Shown here: positions 14,405-29,109 of the stretch, in pieces
Layout of the letters: every line of letters starts with the position of its first letter
How positions within the stretch are numbered: the stretch's first letter is position 1
Source: Cinclus cinclus
Lineage: Eukaryota > Chordata > Aves > Passeriformes > Cinclidae
NCBI RefSeq assembly: GCF_963662255.1
Contig: NC_085046.1
Span: 96,551,324 to 96,615,323, forward strand
DNA: 64,000 bases
Direction: 5' to 3'
Program-made: the position numbers and the translations under genes
Notes under the pieces: model-generated
The model's input: the letters and a program-made list of their open reading frames with translations, nothing else
What the model was told of the DNA's origin: nothing
Databases searched by the model: none

Positions 14405-14490
14405 ACTGACATGAGATGTGACCTTTATAGATACAGTTTCTTCATCTGTAAAACGAGAATTGTATTAACCTACTGCACATCAAAACATTA
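14405..14490 (+). repeat. MIR SINE relic
   Basis: 'gatgtgacctttatag', then 'cagtttcttcatctgtaaaa' and a following stretch ending 'tattaacctactgcaca' appear in the same order as the MIR core: GTGACCTTGGGC, CAGTTTCCTCATCTGTAAAATG, then the TACCTAC.TCA segment. This arrangement is specific enough to call an ancient amniote MIR copy. Confidence 0.65.
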
Positions 14491-17400
14491 ATTTAATTAA
14501 CATTTTGGGGAAAGAAAGCTTAGAAACAGTCAGATGAAAAGCACTTACAAGTAAAAGCAATATAACTGCTACAAATCAAAAGATATTTGGAATTAATATG
14601 TTAATCCAACTGTTTTTAACATCAGGATTCATGTAGAAAAGGGATACTAAATAGGAATAATCAATACAAATTGATTATTCCAGTCTATCCTTAAGTCTTG
14701 CACTTTTGGCACTGATACTTCTATAACTGTATCCTAAATAGTTCGGAATATTTTTAGTAGCTGTACAGTTAAATTTATAAATAAGGAGAAGCAAAGAGAG
14801 CAAAGCCTCATACAGAAGTAGGCCTTCTATTTATGACTTTCTAATAATTTCCACAGCAACATGTGGTAATCTCATAAACATAGACATCTTGAAATCATGA
14901 CATCTTGGGTTTGAATAAAAGCCACAGTCCAGACGTGGAAGTGCTAGTAAAACATAAAGAAACATCAACAAAACCTGCTAAAATAATTAAACACCACTTA
15001 AAACATCTGTAACATTTTTTGGACAAGCTCTTAAAGATTACTTCCACTTGGAGAAATGCATCTGCATTCTTACCAATCCACGGTTTTCACATTCATTTCA
15101 CTGACACTACACAAATGTCAAAGGATGATTCCTAAGTTTCTGTCAGGTACTATTTCCCTTATTAGAGCCTATTATTGCTATTAACATTTATTTCCAAGGT
15201 TAATAAAAGTAATTAATATTTATTTTAATATTAAGCAATAATAAAATCTAAAAGTTATGATAATATATTCTGAAAACTGTCCCTGGAAGGGTCTTCATAA
15301 GAAATGAAGTCAAATTAACATAATACAATAAATTAAAATAATAGAGAGTTATGTATTTTTCATACATTATTCTTTGCATCCTGTAGAAGAGCACCTTGAA
15401 CCTATATATACAAAAATTCTTAAACTCTTGCTTCTCTCACTGTAATTATCATCTTCCCTTTGTTACCGTATCTTTTTATTCCCACTTAAATTTCACCATA
15501 GTTTGTGTTTTGAATTTTATAGCATATGTTTGCAGATATGGAGAAAAACTGTCACAAACAACAACAGCATCTGAGTCTTATGCTTCATAAAGCATTAAAA
15601 AAATTACCTTGTTCTACCTCTACCTTGGAAAGTAGTTCAGATTTATTTTTTTTTTACAAATAGCATCTAATTTTTTCAGAAAAAGTATGATACATATACA
15701 TGTTTGTGCATTTGTACATGTTGTTGGTTCACTACATGTCTAATAACAGAAAAAGAAAATATTAACAATCCAAGGTGAAGGAGCATTAGTTCTTCAACAA
15801 AGCTCTGCACGTCAACAAATTATTGTTGTTGAATTGTTGGGCTTATTTCAGGACCTAGTCAATACATCTAACAGTGAAAACCTATCTGGCAGATTCAGTC
15901 ATTTGGATCATTTCACGATGAAGGAGCTGACTTGTAAAGAACAAATTTAGTACTTGGTTTCTCAAGATATTTAGACCAATGAATTATTTGATACTATTTG
16001 CACACCCCAAAAATTAAAATTAGTATTTTCACAAAAAAATATAGGTAAGACTTGTTCTTTATTTTACAACTCAGTTTCTCAGTTATTTGCCAATATTTTA
16101 TTTATACTGTTTATAACTGAGTCTAGAACATTACTCAGTATAATACTTTTAACTGATTTTCCTTCTAGTTTGAATGACATCTACTATGTTAATTACTATC
16201 TGAATCCAAAGGGGGAAAGGAGAAGGCAAAGAGGGAGGGAAATGTAAAAATATGAGTCAGTAGCTCTAGTAAAGTTTTAATCATCAGTTCAAAATTGAAA
16301 ATTCAAGAGGTAGAAAAACTAATAAATAAAAAATGTTCTTGCAGTACCACACAATAATTAATGTGGGTATGCAGTAATGAAACCAAATTTCTCGAGATGC
16401 CCTAAGGCAGGCAAAAAGTAATACCCAATATCCTTTGATCCATTTTCTGAAAGTTTAACTATAGTTTTTGAGCAGAATTTAAACTTTTGCTCTGATCCGC
16501 AAGTAAAATCCAGAAGTCAAAATGTAAGATCTCTTACCCCGGGTAAGCATTAATTAAAGTTTTTGAAGTAAAAAATAACCAGGCAATCAACATTAAGATA
16601 ACTTCAGACACTGCCACCACCCTGCTGAATTTATAGCTACACACATCTCTGAGAAAGAGTAAGAATGAAGACACAATTCATCATACAGTTTCACCAATAA
16701 CACTTCTTTTTTCCTTAAATCATCACTGCCCTGGTTTTAGATTTCTTAAACCATTGATCCTTCAGGAACTGGAACTGAGTGCTTTTTTCTGCCCAAGCAA
16801 TGAAGCCCCTTCAATTCCACAATGTAGTGGACTGAAACCTCACTGTTCCAATTCTCCTTGGCTTTGTCTCCTTTGGCTTTGGAAGTACTCACCAGAGCAT
16901 GAAAAGTTTTCCTTCTCTCACAGAGCCAATTTCCCTCAAAGAGTGATTAATTTGTTTGTTAGGTACATGATTATGACAGTTTTATGTTCAAATATACAAA
17001 TGATAATAACATATTTTCCAGAAGTATCTATAAAGGATAATGAGTGTAAATGATGACAAACTTCATACATGTTTATTGTGAACCTCAGAACCACTGCTTG
17101 GCACAGGCTTATTACTCTGACCAATGCTGAGACATTTCATCAGAGCATCTGCTGATGATCTCGATGTAAGATTTATCATCACTCCTTTGCTAAAATATAC
17201 ATCCCTGTTTAGAAACGACCCCAAAGTACCTCTTGGTCTATTCAGAAACATCAAATTCCTTCCATTATTTACCTGCAATTGTGTACAGAACAACAAAGAG
17301 AGCTAAGTATGAATCACTCTAATCATATAAAGAGGATAATACTTGCAGCAGTAATGAGACATATGATAAGGAACAATAGGAATTGTGATTTTACTTGGGA

Positions 17401-18724
17401 AAAAAATCTAATAAAAAAGTCTCTCAGAATTAAATTATAGTCTATTACACAGCACAGAGCTTTTCAAAATTGCAAAACTGCTGTCTTTATTTTATTATTC
17501 ACCCTGAACTAGCAGCCCTCATAAACTTTCCAAATTCAATTGCTCCTACCCCAGCCCAATCTTCCCATCCAATTTGCATTAATCCAATCACAGCACTGAG
17601 TGGCTCCCTTGTGAGAATGCAGGCCCTTAAAAGAAAAGGCTAGATGTATTTAAAGTACTTAACAAAGGCATCCCACTTTCCTTAAAGAAATAAAATTAAC
17701 AATCTAGAAAACTTTATATAGTCAAATTTTAGTGACTATTGCTATATCTGTGTGTTTGAAGTCAGTAGACTTGCTATTAATAGATTAGCCACATAAACAG
17801 AAAGTCAAATCAGCATTCTTGTTCAAAATTTGTAGAGATTTCTAGTAACTCATGAACAGATAAACCACAAATAGCAATGCAAGACCAGCTAAGCCACCAA
17901 TGAAAGAATGTACATGAAAGAACCTGGGGACGGGAATGGCCTCAGACAAAGAAAATTCACAAGGAGACTACCCAGACACACAGTGAGAGAAGCTGCAGTT
18001 TTCTGCAGAATGCTGCACCTCAAAACCCCACAGCACTGAACTTCATCCTCAGGACTAAGTCCGACACATGTGGTCAAGAATGACTGAGCCAATCATTGAG
18101 TTTTTTTCCTTCCTTCATTCACTAATTCAATGCCCTTGTAGAATAAGTAGAGATGGTGCTAGAATTTGCATAAAGTACAACCATGTCCTTTTCAAGCAGG
18201 CAGATGTCAAACTCAGGGAAAAATAAGTGTAATGTGGTAGGTAGTCTCATCAAAGGTTCGCTTTCAAACCCAAAGATTTAGAATATCTCTGAATGCAAAG
18301 TAGCTGCATGTTCTGCTGGACTCAGAGAGTTCTCCAGGCTAACCATGAGTCAGAACACACTTTGAAATAGGTAAAGAATGATGAACAGACTTCAAGGAAT
18401 AGCTTTTAACATGTTAAGCCTAAATTTTTAACCTTTTCATATTATGTTGTTGTCTTGAGAGCACAGAAATCATGGAGAATAGTAACCAAAATGAGAAAAG
18501 TCAGAAGATACTGAAGACATCAGAAAATGGACACCATCTTGATTGTACCCGTAGTTTGGTTGCCATCTAATACAGGCTAAGAAGCTTTCATAGCTCCTTT
18601 CCAAGAGAAATACTAGAGGAAGAAGAGACACTAAATCTTCCTGAATTAAGTTTCCTCTTATCCTGACATTGCACTGTGAATTGGAATGGCCTTTCACTCA
18701 GCCATCAGCAATGACCTTCATTAT

Positions 18725-18754
18725 GAATTCAATTTAATTGAATTCAATTTAATT
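18725..18754. repeat. Perfect 15-bp tandem duplication, near-palindromic
   Basis: The unit GAATTCAATTTAATT occurs twice without a gap. Each junction is close to self-complementary (AATTCAATT against AATTGAATT), so the block is both a direct repeat and a near-inverted repeat. Confidence 0.9.
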
Positions 18755-19364
18755 GTGTAAGAAAAATGACTATTTTTATTTGCTGCCTTGTTTCTATGAT
18801 ATAAATTACTACACTCCTTCCTGGAACCAGTTAATACTTGTAATGAGAGCATCCCTCTGTTAGTACTTAACCTACTGACTTAAACGCTCACATGCCTGTA
18901 CTATCATCCTCATGAGTGTTCCAGCAGAGAACATGATGTGTAAGCAAAGCAGCAACCCTGCACTGAGTCAGCCTTTAAATTCTTTATACAATTACCACAC
19001 AAAACAGTAGAGCTCACATAAACCTAAAATCTCAGGAGGATTTTAACTTTTTTTAAGAGAGTATTTCCATGCCATAAATCTTCTGGAGTCTTGGAGAAAT
19101 GTAAGAACAAATCAGCTGGGAGAGACGAAGATCAAAGAATATATGAAGTGATAATATGGAAAATATAGTCAGTATATGTGGTCCAAGAAAATGTCCACGA
19201 TGATTTGGAAAAAGTTTCCAATATGTTTTGTCTTCTAAGTGAGTAATTAATATTTCTGCCATTTCTGCTGCCTTCTGCTACTGAAATACATTGTTGATTG
19301 AATAAGTAAACAGTGATGTGCTAAGGTCAGGCATCATACCTGAGAGGAAAAATTATAAACTTTG

Positions 19365-19410
19365 TATTATTATTATTATTACCATTATCATTATCATTAT
19401 TAGTATTAGT
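19365..19410. repeat. (ATT)n / (ATC ATT)n microsatellite
   Basis: About five TAT-type triplets are followed by alternating CATTAT units, forming an imperfect trinucleotide repeat. Confidence 0.88.
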
Positions 19411-22400
19411 TTGAAATCCTGCAGACAGAAAGACATATACTGTACTATATACTTAAATAAGTACAAAATTTCACAAGAAATACTATCTTAGCCCGCTATT
19501 GAATCTATTCTAAAAACTCCTTTAGTCCTTTAATGCCAAAAAAATCCTTTATTCCTCTAAATGGGTACATTGTAAAAAAAAAAAAGCCGTGAGAATGGGG
19601 GGAAAAAAAGCTAATTATCTTTGAGTGATTCAAAGGGTATTGTTCTTGGCAAATTTTCTCCTTGGTACAACCATTAGAATTCCTGATAATGTGGGGAACG
19701 AACAACCTTTAATTATTACTGTAACAAGAAGCATGCAGAAGAGAAGGAAGTATTTAGCAAAGTATCACATTCCTATGTGTTAGAGAAGCACAAAGTTCTA
19801 AAAATCAGAAGCTTTGAATAAAACTTCTTCTTTCTCTACTATGTTTATTTTCTGTCTCATGGTCTTATTAACAATATTTCATCTAGGATTTCATGATCAC
19901 CCAGTATTATCTTCTGCATCCTTGACTTCTGCCTGGGATTTCCTTTGCAATACCTGCAGAGGAACATCTCAGAACTGTGACCACATCTCTATGGGATCTG
20001 GGATGTCCTACTTTAGTAGGACTCCAGTTCTTGATTGCAGATTTCCAAATTTACTCGAGTCCTTACAGGTTACTAACCCACCTCAACTATATGCAAGTAG
20101 CTCAGTGAGAAGAACAGAGGTCTGAATATTCAGATCTTTTCAGCCTAAACCTGGGCAACCATGTATCATTCCATGTCTCCAGGAAGAATAAATAGAACTT
20201 AAAATTTCACAATTTGCAAGAAACTCTTATGCCAACAAGCAGTCAACAAAAATATGTCAGCCTTAAAAGAAAAAAAAAGAAACCAAAAAAACTTTAATAT
20301 GTTAGTATAATTCCAAGTATTTTCAGTGATCTCATATACATATGATATACCACCTAGCATAAACCACTGATTTATGACCAAACTGTCCTCTCCCCTCTTT
20401 TGGAATTCTTGTAAGTGGCCTGTAGAAGACAGTAGCTTGTCATTCCAAGTCATTACTAAATCATGGTCCAGGCCTACCAGTATTAAACACAGTTCTTACT
20501 GTAAGCCATTCTGAAGATATCCCTTTCAAAAAGAAAAAAAGACAAGACAAAATGCCAAACCAAAAAGCCTCCTCTAAAACAGAGAGGGATTCATTGAGAG
20601 AAATAATCAATTTGCAAACTCAGATAAAACTGTACACATGGAATGATTAAAACAAAATTTGGACCCATCAGTAATTGGGTAACAATAATTTAAAATGCAC
20701 AAAACTCATATACCAAATTAGATAAATTAGTGTGAATTGAGTTTTAGAAACTTTCCACCTTTTAGAGGCCTTCCTAATCAGAATTACCATAATTCAGAAT
20801 TCATATCTCAAAACAGAAAATTGACATCTCTGGATTAGGCCAAACACAATTTTTACAACTCCTTTTTCACCTGCTAAGCTCCAAATAATTGGCTAAAGAT
20901 GTTAACTACATTTTTAATTCTAACAGATGTTCTTTAAAAAAATATGAGAAGGGAAGGGCTGTAATCAAATGAAAGATATATTTCTCTTTTCACAAAGCTT
21001 AGGTGTCTGTGAAAACTGGCTGTATACTTCTCATATGAATGTGCATGTTTGGTGTGGGAAGACCTCTTCAAAATCAGCTTCTGAGGAGCCCACTGGAAAG
21101 AAATAAAGGATGAAGTAAATGAACAACAGGCAATAGTGTCATTCAATTCTGGCTTCAGAGCACTTACTTACAGCACATGATTTTAATGGCTTGGTTTCCT
21201 TGGCAAAAAAATGGAATTGTTCAGGTCCCCAAGAGACCGATGATTTTCAATGCCTAAAAGCTTTTTAATCTGGATTTGTAGAATTATACACAGATTTGAG
21301 GTCTGCATAATCTTTGAGGATTAATCACTTAGTACCTAGTATAAAATGTTCCACAAATATATTGAAACAGAGGCATGACAATTCATGGAGTGTTTGAATA
21401 AAAAAACAAGACTAAACAAGGCTGTGAGGAGGAAAGGCTTTCCATCATTTAAGATAATACACTGAATAAACACTTAAAAAAATATCTTTGGCATAAGTAA
21501 CAAGTAATAAAGCGGGCACTAGTTTTATAAAAATGTTCTTGAGCAGTAGAGACTCTAAATTCTCACTTAAGCATCCCTCACAATTATATATCCAAATCTC
21601 ATATAAAATGTCAGCAGCAAAAAAATGCTGTGTACAATGACACAGCATCCAAAGTTAAAGTCCTGTACTCCTTCTGTGTGAACTGCTTACATGTGCCCCC
21701 AATGCCATTTTGCTGCATGGCTCAGTGAAATAAGTGGTGACCGCTGCCTCAACAAACAGAGCCACCAGAGTGGGATTTAGGGCCAGAATCCTACATAAGT
21801 AGGGGAATCCTACATAAGTTGTTGCACAGCTACCAGCTACTCAGGAAGTAAGCAGTTGAAGGATCTACTCCACACAGATATAAGAATAACGCTTCTATAA
21901 GGCAAAATAAGAAGTTATTTTATGATTGAAAATAAGATCTATCCTCTGTCTCAAAGCTGCCTGATGTATTATAGTAAATGAGGAAGGAAGGATTATAGAC
22001 TTACTGAAAGTGCCTAAAAAATCAATCAAATTTTTCAAGACGTAAGTTATGACACAAAAAAATGTCCATTAAGGCAGGAAAAAAATTAAAAATCATTGAT
22101 TTCTGGGAAGCTAGGATCAAGGAGCTAGGATCAATCTTTTTGAGCATGCAATTGAGTGTGCAACCTTCATCCAATAGGCAGGTAATTTCTTTAACCTCAC
22201 CTAAGAAACAACAATTCTATCCCACTTCCAAATCAGAAAGAATTGTTTTTACTCATGACCCTGCTGTTTTCCTAATGATGACAGCTTGCTTTTTCTCTGC
22301 CCGACTTTACAGTCCTGAGTTAAGTGAAGATCAGAAATGAATGATCACTGTACTTACCAGTGCAAAGGAAGGATAAGGGATGCTACAATTCAGCCCTGAC

Positions 22401-22570
22401 ACGGCAGTGCTAAAAGAGAAGCCATGCTCGTGCTGTCTTTCTCAAGAACATGACGGCCACATTAAGACCAGTCCACCATACAGAACGTACCATTCAAGTC
22501 CTCCATCAACTGAAAGATGACATTACCCTTCTATCTATGAATCATAATGAAAGGGCAAGCTGTGCTTCAG

Positions 22571-22585
22571 AAAAAAAAAAAAAAA
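22571..22585. repeat. Poly(A) run of 15
   Basis: An uninterrupted run of fifteen A is present. No retroposon body is recognisable on its 5' side, so I treat it as a simple homopolymer. Confidence 0.9.
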
Positions 22586-25339
22586 GTTTTTCTTACAGTC
22601 ATCCCCTGATTCATAACAAGCCCATCAATTTTCAGCTTGTTAAAGGCACTCTCATGCACCCATTGTTACTATGCCACGTCTTTTCCCCAGCAATTTGTTT
22701 CAGGAGAGACCCTTTTGAAGAAAATAAATGGCAGAGAGCAAAGGAATTGGGAAACATGACAGTATTTGATCTTGAAAGACTTCTGTGTAAGTACTTTTCA
22801 TTGATCATTAAGAATGGGAAATACTTATTAATATTGAGCTGTAATGGCATTCATAATTTCTTCTGTAAAGGAAATGCTGGTTTAAAATGAAGAACCTTGC
22901 ACTCTGACAGTAGTATATTGATAAGCATTATTGACTACACCAGGGAATTGAAAGGAATTGGAGTTTACGGCTCCATCCCTTTTCTAACAGCTCATTTTGC
23001 CAGTTGCAAAGACATGGTATTCCACTTATTTTTTGCATAATTTTTTGATTTAAAATTAATGTTGCGAGGGCCTCAAGAAGCATCGTAAAACATTTCAAAG
23101 CCAGCAGAATGATATAATTTTTATGCAGTGAGCCCTGTAGCACTGCATTTCAACTGTCATGATGATATCTTAATATTTCATAACTGTTCTTCCTTATTTT
23201 ACAAATTTCAGGCAGTTATCTAAAAAGCAGTCTGAGTAAAAAGAGTATTTGTTGAATAACATGTTTCCCTGGCACATGCAAGTGAACTTACCGAATCAAA
23301 TCTTGCAGAATTATTCAAATGTTTGTCTGCATTGTTAATATTCTCCAATTCCAACATATCTTCCTCTCAAAATCAATTCATTCGGGTTTCTACTTTTGCA
23401 GACATCCATCTGATAGACATGAAAGTTAACCATACACTTTAAAACGTATTATTTTATTTTCATTCTAATTCAGAAACAACAAGAATTTAAGGACTGTGTT
23501 TAACCATCAGTTACATTCAAATCAAGGGTCTTGATTTTCTGACCACAGAACTTTATGTAGAAATATTAATTTGAGGTAGAATATGGTCACATTATCACTG
23601 AAACCAGCTGTTATCAAGGTTGAATAGGTGTTAGGCTTGCTGGAAATGTTTGTTAGTTTGGTTTTTTTTACTGTGTAATTAATTGCAAAGTTTTTAAAGA
23701 CACAGTACAAGATGGGTCCTTACTTAAAAGCAATACAAAAAAAAGTTGACTGAAGCTCCTTCCACTAATACAAATTACCGTAAATAAGGTAATGATGTTT
23801 GTGTGCTGTTTAAAATGATGGAGTTGTCTGAAGTTTGTGCCTAGGTATTAGACAGATGCTTTTATTCCTAGCTTTAATTTTTACTTTCTCTGATGTGTTG
23901 CAGTTAATCAAACGTACATTAGATATTTCCGTTAAAATAATTTACTTTTAATCTTATTATATCCTAGAAATCTTATTTTTGTGGGTTTTTTCCTACACCA
24001 GAGATTTGCTCATTTTTATGCTATCTTAAAAGCAATATGGAACAACAAAAACATTGCCACAAAAGTAATTTTATAATCTGTCTGCACAGAACTCAGCAGA
24101 AACTGAAGCACAGACTGTTTGCAAGCACAATAGCAGAATTTATTTTTTTTAATTTTTGGGTAACTTTTCATAACAAAATTAATGGCAGCATTCTCTATCC
24201 TTAGGCAAACAGCATTTTCCCTTTCCATACACATTCAGTGCCTTGTAGTTTGTTCACTCTAGCTCCTAAATGCTACGGAGAAAAATCCATAACATATGCA
24301 TAATATTTCAACTGTGAACTTTGTAGCCTATCATAGACTTGCATTTGAAGCCTTTCACCAACACTGTCATTAAATATTTTTTTTAGTATCAGTTTTTGTC
24401 TTTTTGTAATCTCTTTGCCTTCTTAAAACATATTTCTGCAACTATTTCTCAGTTGCGTTCCAACAACGAATCAAATGACATGGAAAAGTTTGTTTTGTCA
24501 AGTAACATATCTATTGTCCAGAACAAATTTCAAGTTATGAGCAATTACTAAACTCCAGGAACTTAAAACCAGAATTCTGCTTTGGGCTTATATATAAAAT
24601 ATCACAACATGAAATAATTAGATCACTGAAATGAAATAATTAGAGTCATAATGTTATAACTCTACACTTTTATCACTCTGTGCATAGCTGGATTTCCACA
24701 TACTATAGAAAAGTAGTATGTAGACCTAAGCTTTGTAAAGAACCTAGATTGTATTTTCTAAAGGGGAAGATACATTTATAATGTGAAAATGTATAAATAC
24801 TTAGTATTTAGCATACCTGAAATTGTACTGTCCTCATAATGACTAGAATAAATCATTAAACAGGGCTGAAATACTTTGTCTAACCATGACATAAGTGGCA
24901 TAATCCCCTAAGAAGATTTTTCTCCTTAGGAGGATGAATTTTAATTGCATTTTTTGTCAGTACAAAAAGTTATGGAAAACAATTTGTACTTACAAAACCA
25001 CAACAGACTGGTAGAAGATGTCCATTCCCAAATGTGACTAGTGGACCAGACTCTTCAGAAGTCATGGAAGAAAGAATTTCATTTCACAATTTAAAAAAAT
25101 CCAACATATTATATTACTGATTAGCATGTGCACCTGTTCATTAAAAGGCATTGAGTTTGCCCTATAATAGTACCTTTATTCACTGAATTTTATGTGCTTA
25201 AGTTTAGAAATGAAAATCTACACTTCTACTTAAAGATGGGTTTAAGGGAGCCAGACACTCAAGATTTTTGATAGAAGGTTCATACTGTAAGTATAGGTTC
25301 TAATTTTGTTAAAGAAAATGGCATGTTATGTCTTTTTAC

Positions 25340-25405
25340 TGATATCATCTCCATTTTACTGATGAAAAAGTGAAATGGAAAAGTGAACTCTGGTGATTTT
25401 AAACA
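25340..25405 (-). repeat. MIR SINE relic, reverse orientation
   Basis: 'atctccattttactgatga' followed by an A/G-rich stretch and 'gtgaactctggtgattt' follows the complement of the MIR core: TATTATCCCCATTTTACAGATGAGGAAA, then the GGCTCAGAG region. It is diverged but in the correct order. Confidence 0.55.
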
Positions 25406-26069
25406 TTGTGAACAAGGCATAAAGTGGATCACATGAGCTTCTGGATAACTTCCGGAGTAATTATAGAGGAAAATAGAGATAAAATGATACAGAGTTCTGG
25501 TAAAGGAGGCATGGAATCAGTTAAAGCATCACTGAGAAGTCAGGAGAAAATGAAGAAAAGAGTGAGGAAGTCAGACTTGCTAGAGACGTTGTACACCACT
25601 CTCATAAAATGTCACCCTTAAAATAACACTCTTTTATTAGTATCAAGGCAATAAATTCCATACAAAATAGTAGTATATTAAATTGAATCTCTAGTGTGTG
25701 ATAGTTTGATTCCTCTTCTTCTGTCAGCATCCTTACTCTTCTGAGGGCACCTTACCCATCCTAAAAGGAGATTCAGTATCAAGTGGATGCATAACCAAAG
25801 AAAAATTTCTACCATTTTTGCAAGAAAAATTATACATTCAGCTATTAATACAGTTGCTATCAATGTAAGGCCTACTCTCCCACCTTCAAAGCACACCTTG
25901 ATGACATTAATCCAGAATTATTTCATCTGCAGCCAGGGATAAGCTTAACATAATGGAATCTTTCTGAAGTCAGGTTGATTAAAACAGCCCTATGAATGTT
26001 AACCAAGCTAAAAATAGGTGCTAAATTATTTTAATCTTGTTATTGAATAGTAGCAAGCTATCACAAAAT

Positions 26070-26100
26070 GAAACCAATTTATATTATACAAATTGGTTTC
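26070..26100. repeat. Inverted repeat, 11-bp perfect arms
   Basis: GAAACCAATTT at 26070-26080 is the exact reverse complement of AAATTGGTTTC at 26090-26100, with a 9-nt AT-rich spacer. The arms contain a CCAAT/ATTGG core. I infer no function. Confidence 0.9.
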
Positions 26101-29100
26101 TCTGCTCTAAAAGATCTCAGGAAATGGCAGGGCATTTCATTATGGGTGTGAAGGAAGGAAAAGAGTTGCAACACTCTAAGACTTGTTTCATACGGCTGTG
26201 CTTTTAACATAAAAACAGGTTTTAAAAGATTCTGAGAAAACACATCCTATAGACCTTAGAATTTGGGTTAGATCCTCTTGAAAAACCTGAAGAAAAAGTG
26301 AGATTTAACCCAAAAGAACATGAAGTCTCAATAGCTTTGTATGTCTAGGCTCAGCCACCCTTGTTGAAAGCAGTGCAGAGGATTGCCAGTTATTTGAAAC
26401 ATGACATGCCCATGCTTAGGAACTATGTCTGGCAGATAAATGCATCATTATATCCAGCATCCAGTGGCACCCTCAGCACAGACTTCCCTGCCCAGTTCAC
26501 AGCCTGATGCCATGAGGAGAATGGGAGTCACTCCCTGCAGTCTCAGGTATGTGGGAACGTCAAACTATGCACACAACAGCTTTATGACAGCGATGGTGCA
26601 ACAACAAACACGCAGACAAAAATGCTTCCCAAAAATGGGCCTTTCCCCATCTGACTGCCATTCTCCTTGCAGGATGACCTGCTCAGTGCTCAGGCAAAGC
26701 TTCTAACATACAGACACAGAAAGAGGCTATTTACTGCATGACTTGTCACTGAGTCACACTGTATTATACACAACACATACAACCGAAATGTAAAACATTT
26801 TTCAATGTAAGTTTGTGCAAGTAGTCTTTGAATGACACGGCTGCAAGACCTTTAAATGTTCATCAGGGTTGGAAAAGAAGGGATGGCCAAACTCTCTCAA
26901 ACCAGGAAGACTTTTAGTTATCCTGTGCAAAATTCTTCATGCAGCCTCATGGTCACCAAATCCATTGTATGGGAAAAACAACCTCTATCCCTTCCTGTAC
27001 AGTTTCTGCCAGACCAATAACAGTGGCCTGGAATTCTACATTGAGAGCCAACCATATTACATCATATGCAAAATGCAGGATACCTTTGTCCTCTCAGTGC
27101 TTTGCTCCCTCTGTGCTTGGATATGTACTGAAGTCAGGTCAGCTCTCCTTTAATTCCAGTGTATGTATTTATGACTAATGTACTTATAAGAAAAGGAGAG
27201 TGAAACAGAACCAGCAATAGTGTATAAAACCAGAGCCTGACATAAGATTGTACTGCATCATTTCATAAGCTTCAAAGAAAATACCCACAAAACAATTGTA
27301 TATAGGAGACACATATTTCAGGAGCACTTGTCTTCTAATAATTTAAAGTATTGATAATACAAGAGAATTGCAGGCCAATACTGCATAGAAATTGATCAAA
27401 GACATTTCAGACATAAAATTGTGAAGCTGGTTTATCTAAAGGCCAGGAAATGCCTGAGGTCTCAACACTCCTCAAGTCAATGCAGGAAAATATTGAATCC
27501 AGACCTACAAGTGTACAGCACATATTAACATATTTCAGTCTTAAACCCACATAATTCAATTTCTCACAGTGTTATTTCCTAAGTTCTTAGATTCAGGTTT
27601 CTGTGAGAAGATAACCACACATGTTCCCATTTTGATGGGAAGATTGAAGACAGCATAACACTAGGAAGGAAAATCCCATTTTATGTAAGATAAAAACAGC
27701 TTAAAATCCCATAGACTGAAATCAAGATTTTCCTTTTATATTGGGATGTGACTCTAAGCTACCAATACCATAATTCCTTTCATTCCAGAGGTCCTTCAAC
27801 AGAAGTCCTGAGACACACTACAAAAACATGCATGGAGAAAGAAGCTTCTGTCATAAAATACATTATAGCAACTTCAAATCAGTATGATACCTTGCTATTT
27901 GCTGACTGACAACTCAGAAAAGCTTTAGGTAAGTGAAGTTCTCACTATGTGCTGTATGCATGGCCTTCTAAGCTCAGATGCAGAGACATACCTCAAAGAA
28001 TTTTTCAAATCAATTACATGGCTTTTGACAATTTGTCTAAAGTAATTTTGGTGAAATTAAATATATTCCTTTACCTGATTCCTGCTCCTTTGTCATCTCT
28101 TTCATAATCTAGATGCATAGCTATTACAGTAAGCAACTTTAAAATTTAGACAAAAATGTCAAATAACAACTCTTTCAAATGAAACTATTATTCACACAGG
28201 TAATTTCTCTTCTGTTTATTTTTGCAACAAGAAATTATTATTTTTGTTTAGCTCAACTGCAACAAGGAGTTGTAAATGTCAAACATTGTCTTTTAATTAC
28301 TACAATTATTTATGCTTTTGTTAGAAATTACATAAAACAATTGAAAGAAACATTCATTTAATAAACCAGCATTTCATTCAGGTATAAAAGGCCACAGACT
28401 ATAAGGTAAAGGGATAAAATGACTTTTATATTCACTAGTGTAAATTCACATTCAGTTATGCAGCAACCTTTCCAACAATGTTACCAGTAAAGAGAAATAC
28501 TCAGCTAGTTGTGAAAAATAGTGTATGTTTTGAGGATGTCTTCACTTACAAACCTTCTCAAAACAAGCTGAGCTTTTAATGTTGTGTTCAATCAAGCTCC
28601 TGCTTGCCTTTCCATCAGTGTAGCATCATTGCATAAACACACAATCAAAAAAAAAAAAGGAAATAAAAGTGAATTGTGAATTTTGCTGAGCAGCCACATT
28701 AGCTACATGAGAGGACACTGATTCTTAATTCCATAAATAAGAATGTTACTCTTATCATGTTTCTGTACTTTAGAAATAAAGACCTTGGCATTCTTTCACT
28801 CTGCATGGGTTGTCTTCTCACTCAGCACTTAGTTTTCCATCAGTTCCACTTGCTGGAAGCTTCTTGTTCAGATTTAATCTAATACTGATGATTAGTACCA
28901 AGACAACAGGCAGAAAAGGGAGTGTGAAATATGAAAACAGAGCTTGAAAAAGATTACCCTCATCACTGATGAGACAAGAATCACATAGCAGCAAATCAAA
29001 CCATGGGAATTCCTAGTGCCATCAAGGCACTTAAGTGTCTGATTGGAGAAACCAGCAAAAACTGTTCAAAGAGAGGAAACACATTTGAACTCTAACACTG

Positions 29101-29109
29101 CTGAGAAAG

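Larger units (their letters stand above)
13101..29109. other. AT-rich intronic DNA, no gene seen
   Basis: The interval contains MIR-like relics (about 14405-14490 and 25340-25405), simple repeats (19365-19410, 22571-22585), a 15-bp tandem duplication at 18725-18754 and a hairpin at 26070-26100. Short open frames, the longest being 146 codons at 22450-22890, show no recognisable domains and fit random expectation. Confidence 0.6.

Noticed and set aside
22450..22890. 146-codon plus-strand frame
   Set aside because: It contains a poly-Lys stretch from a poly(A) run and no domain, and I see no splice or promoter context to support it.
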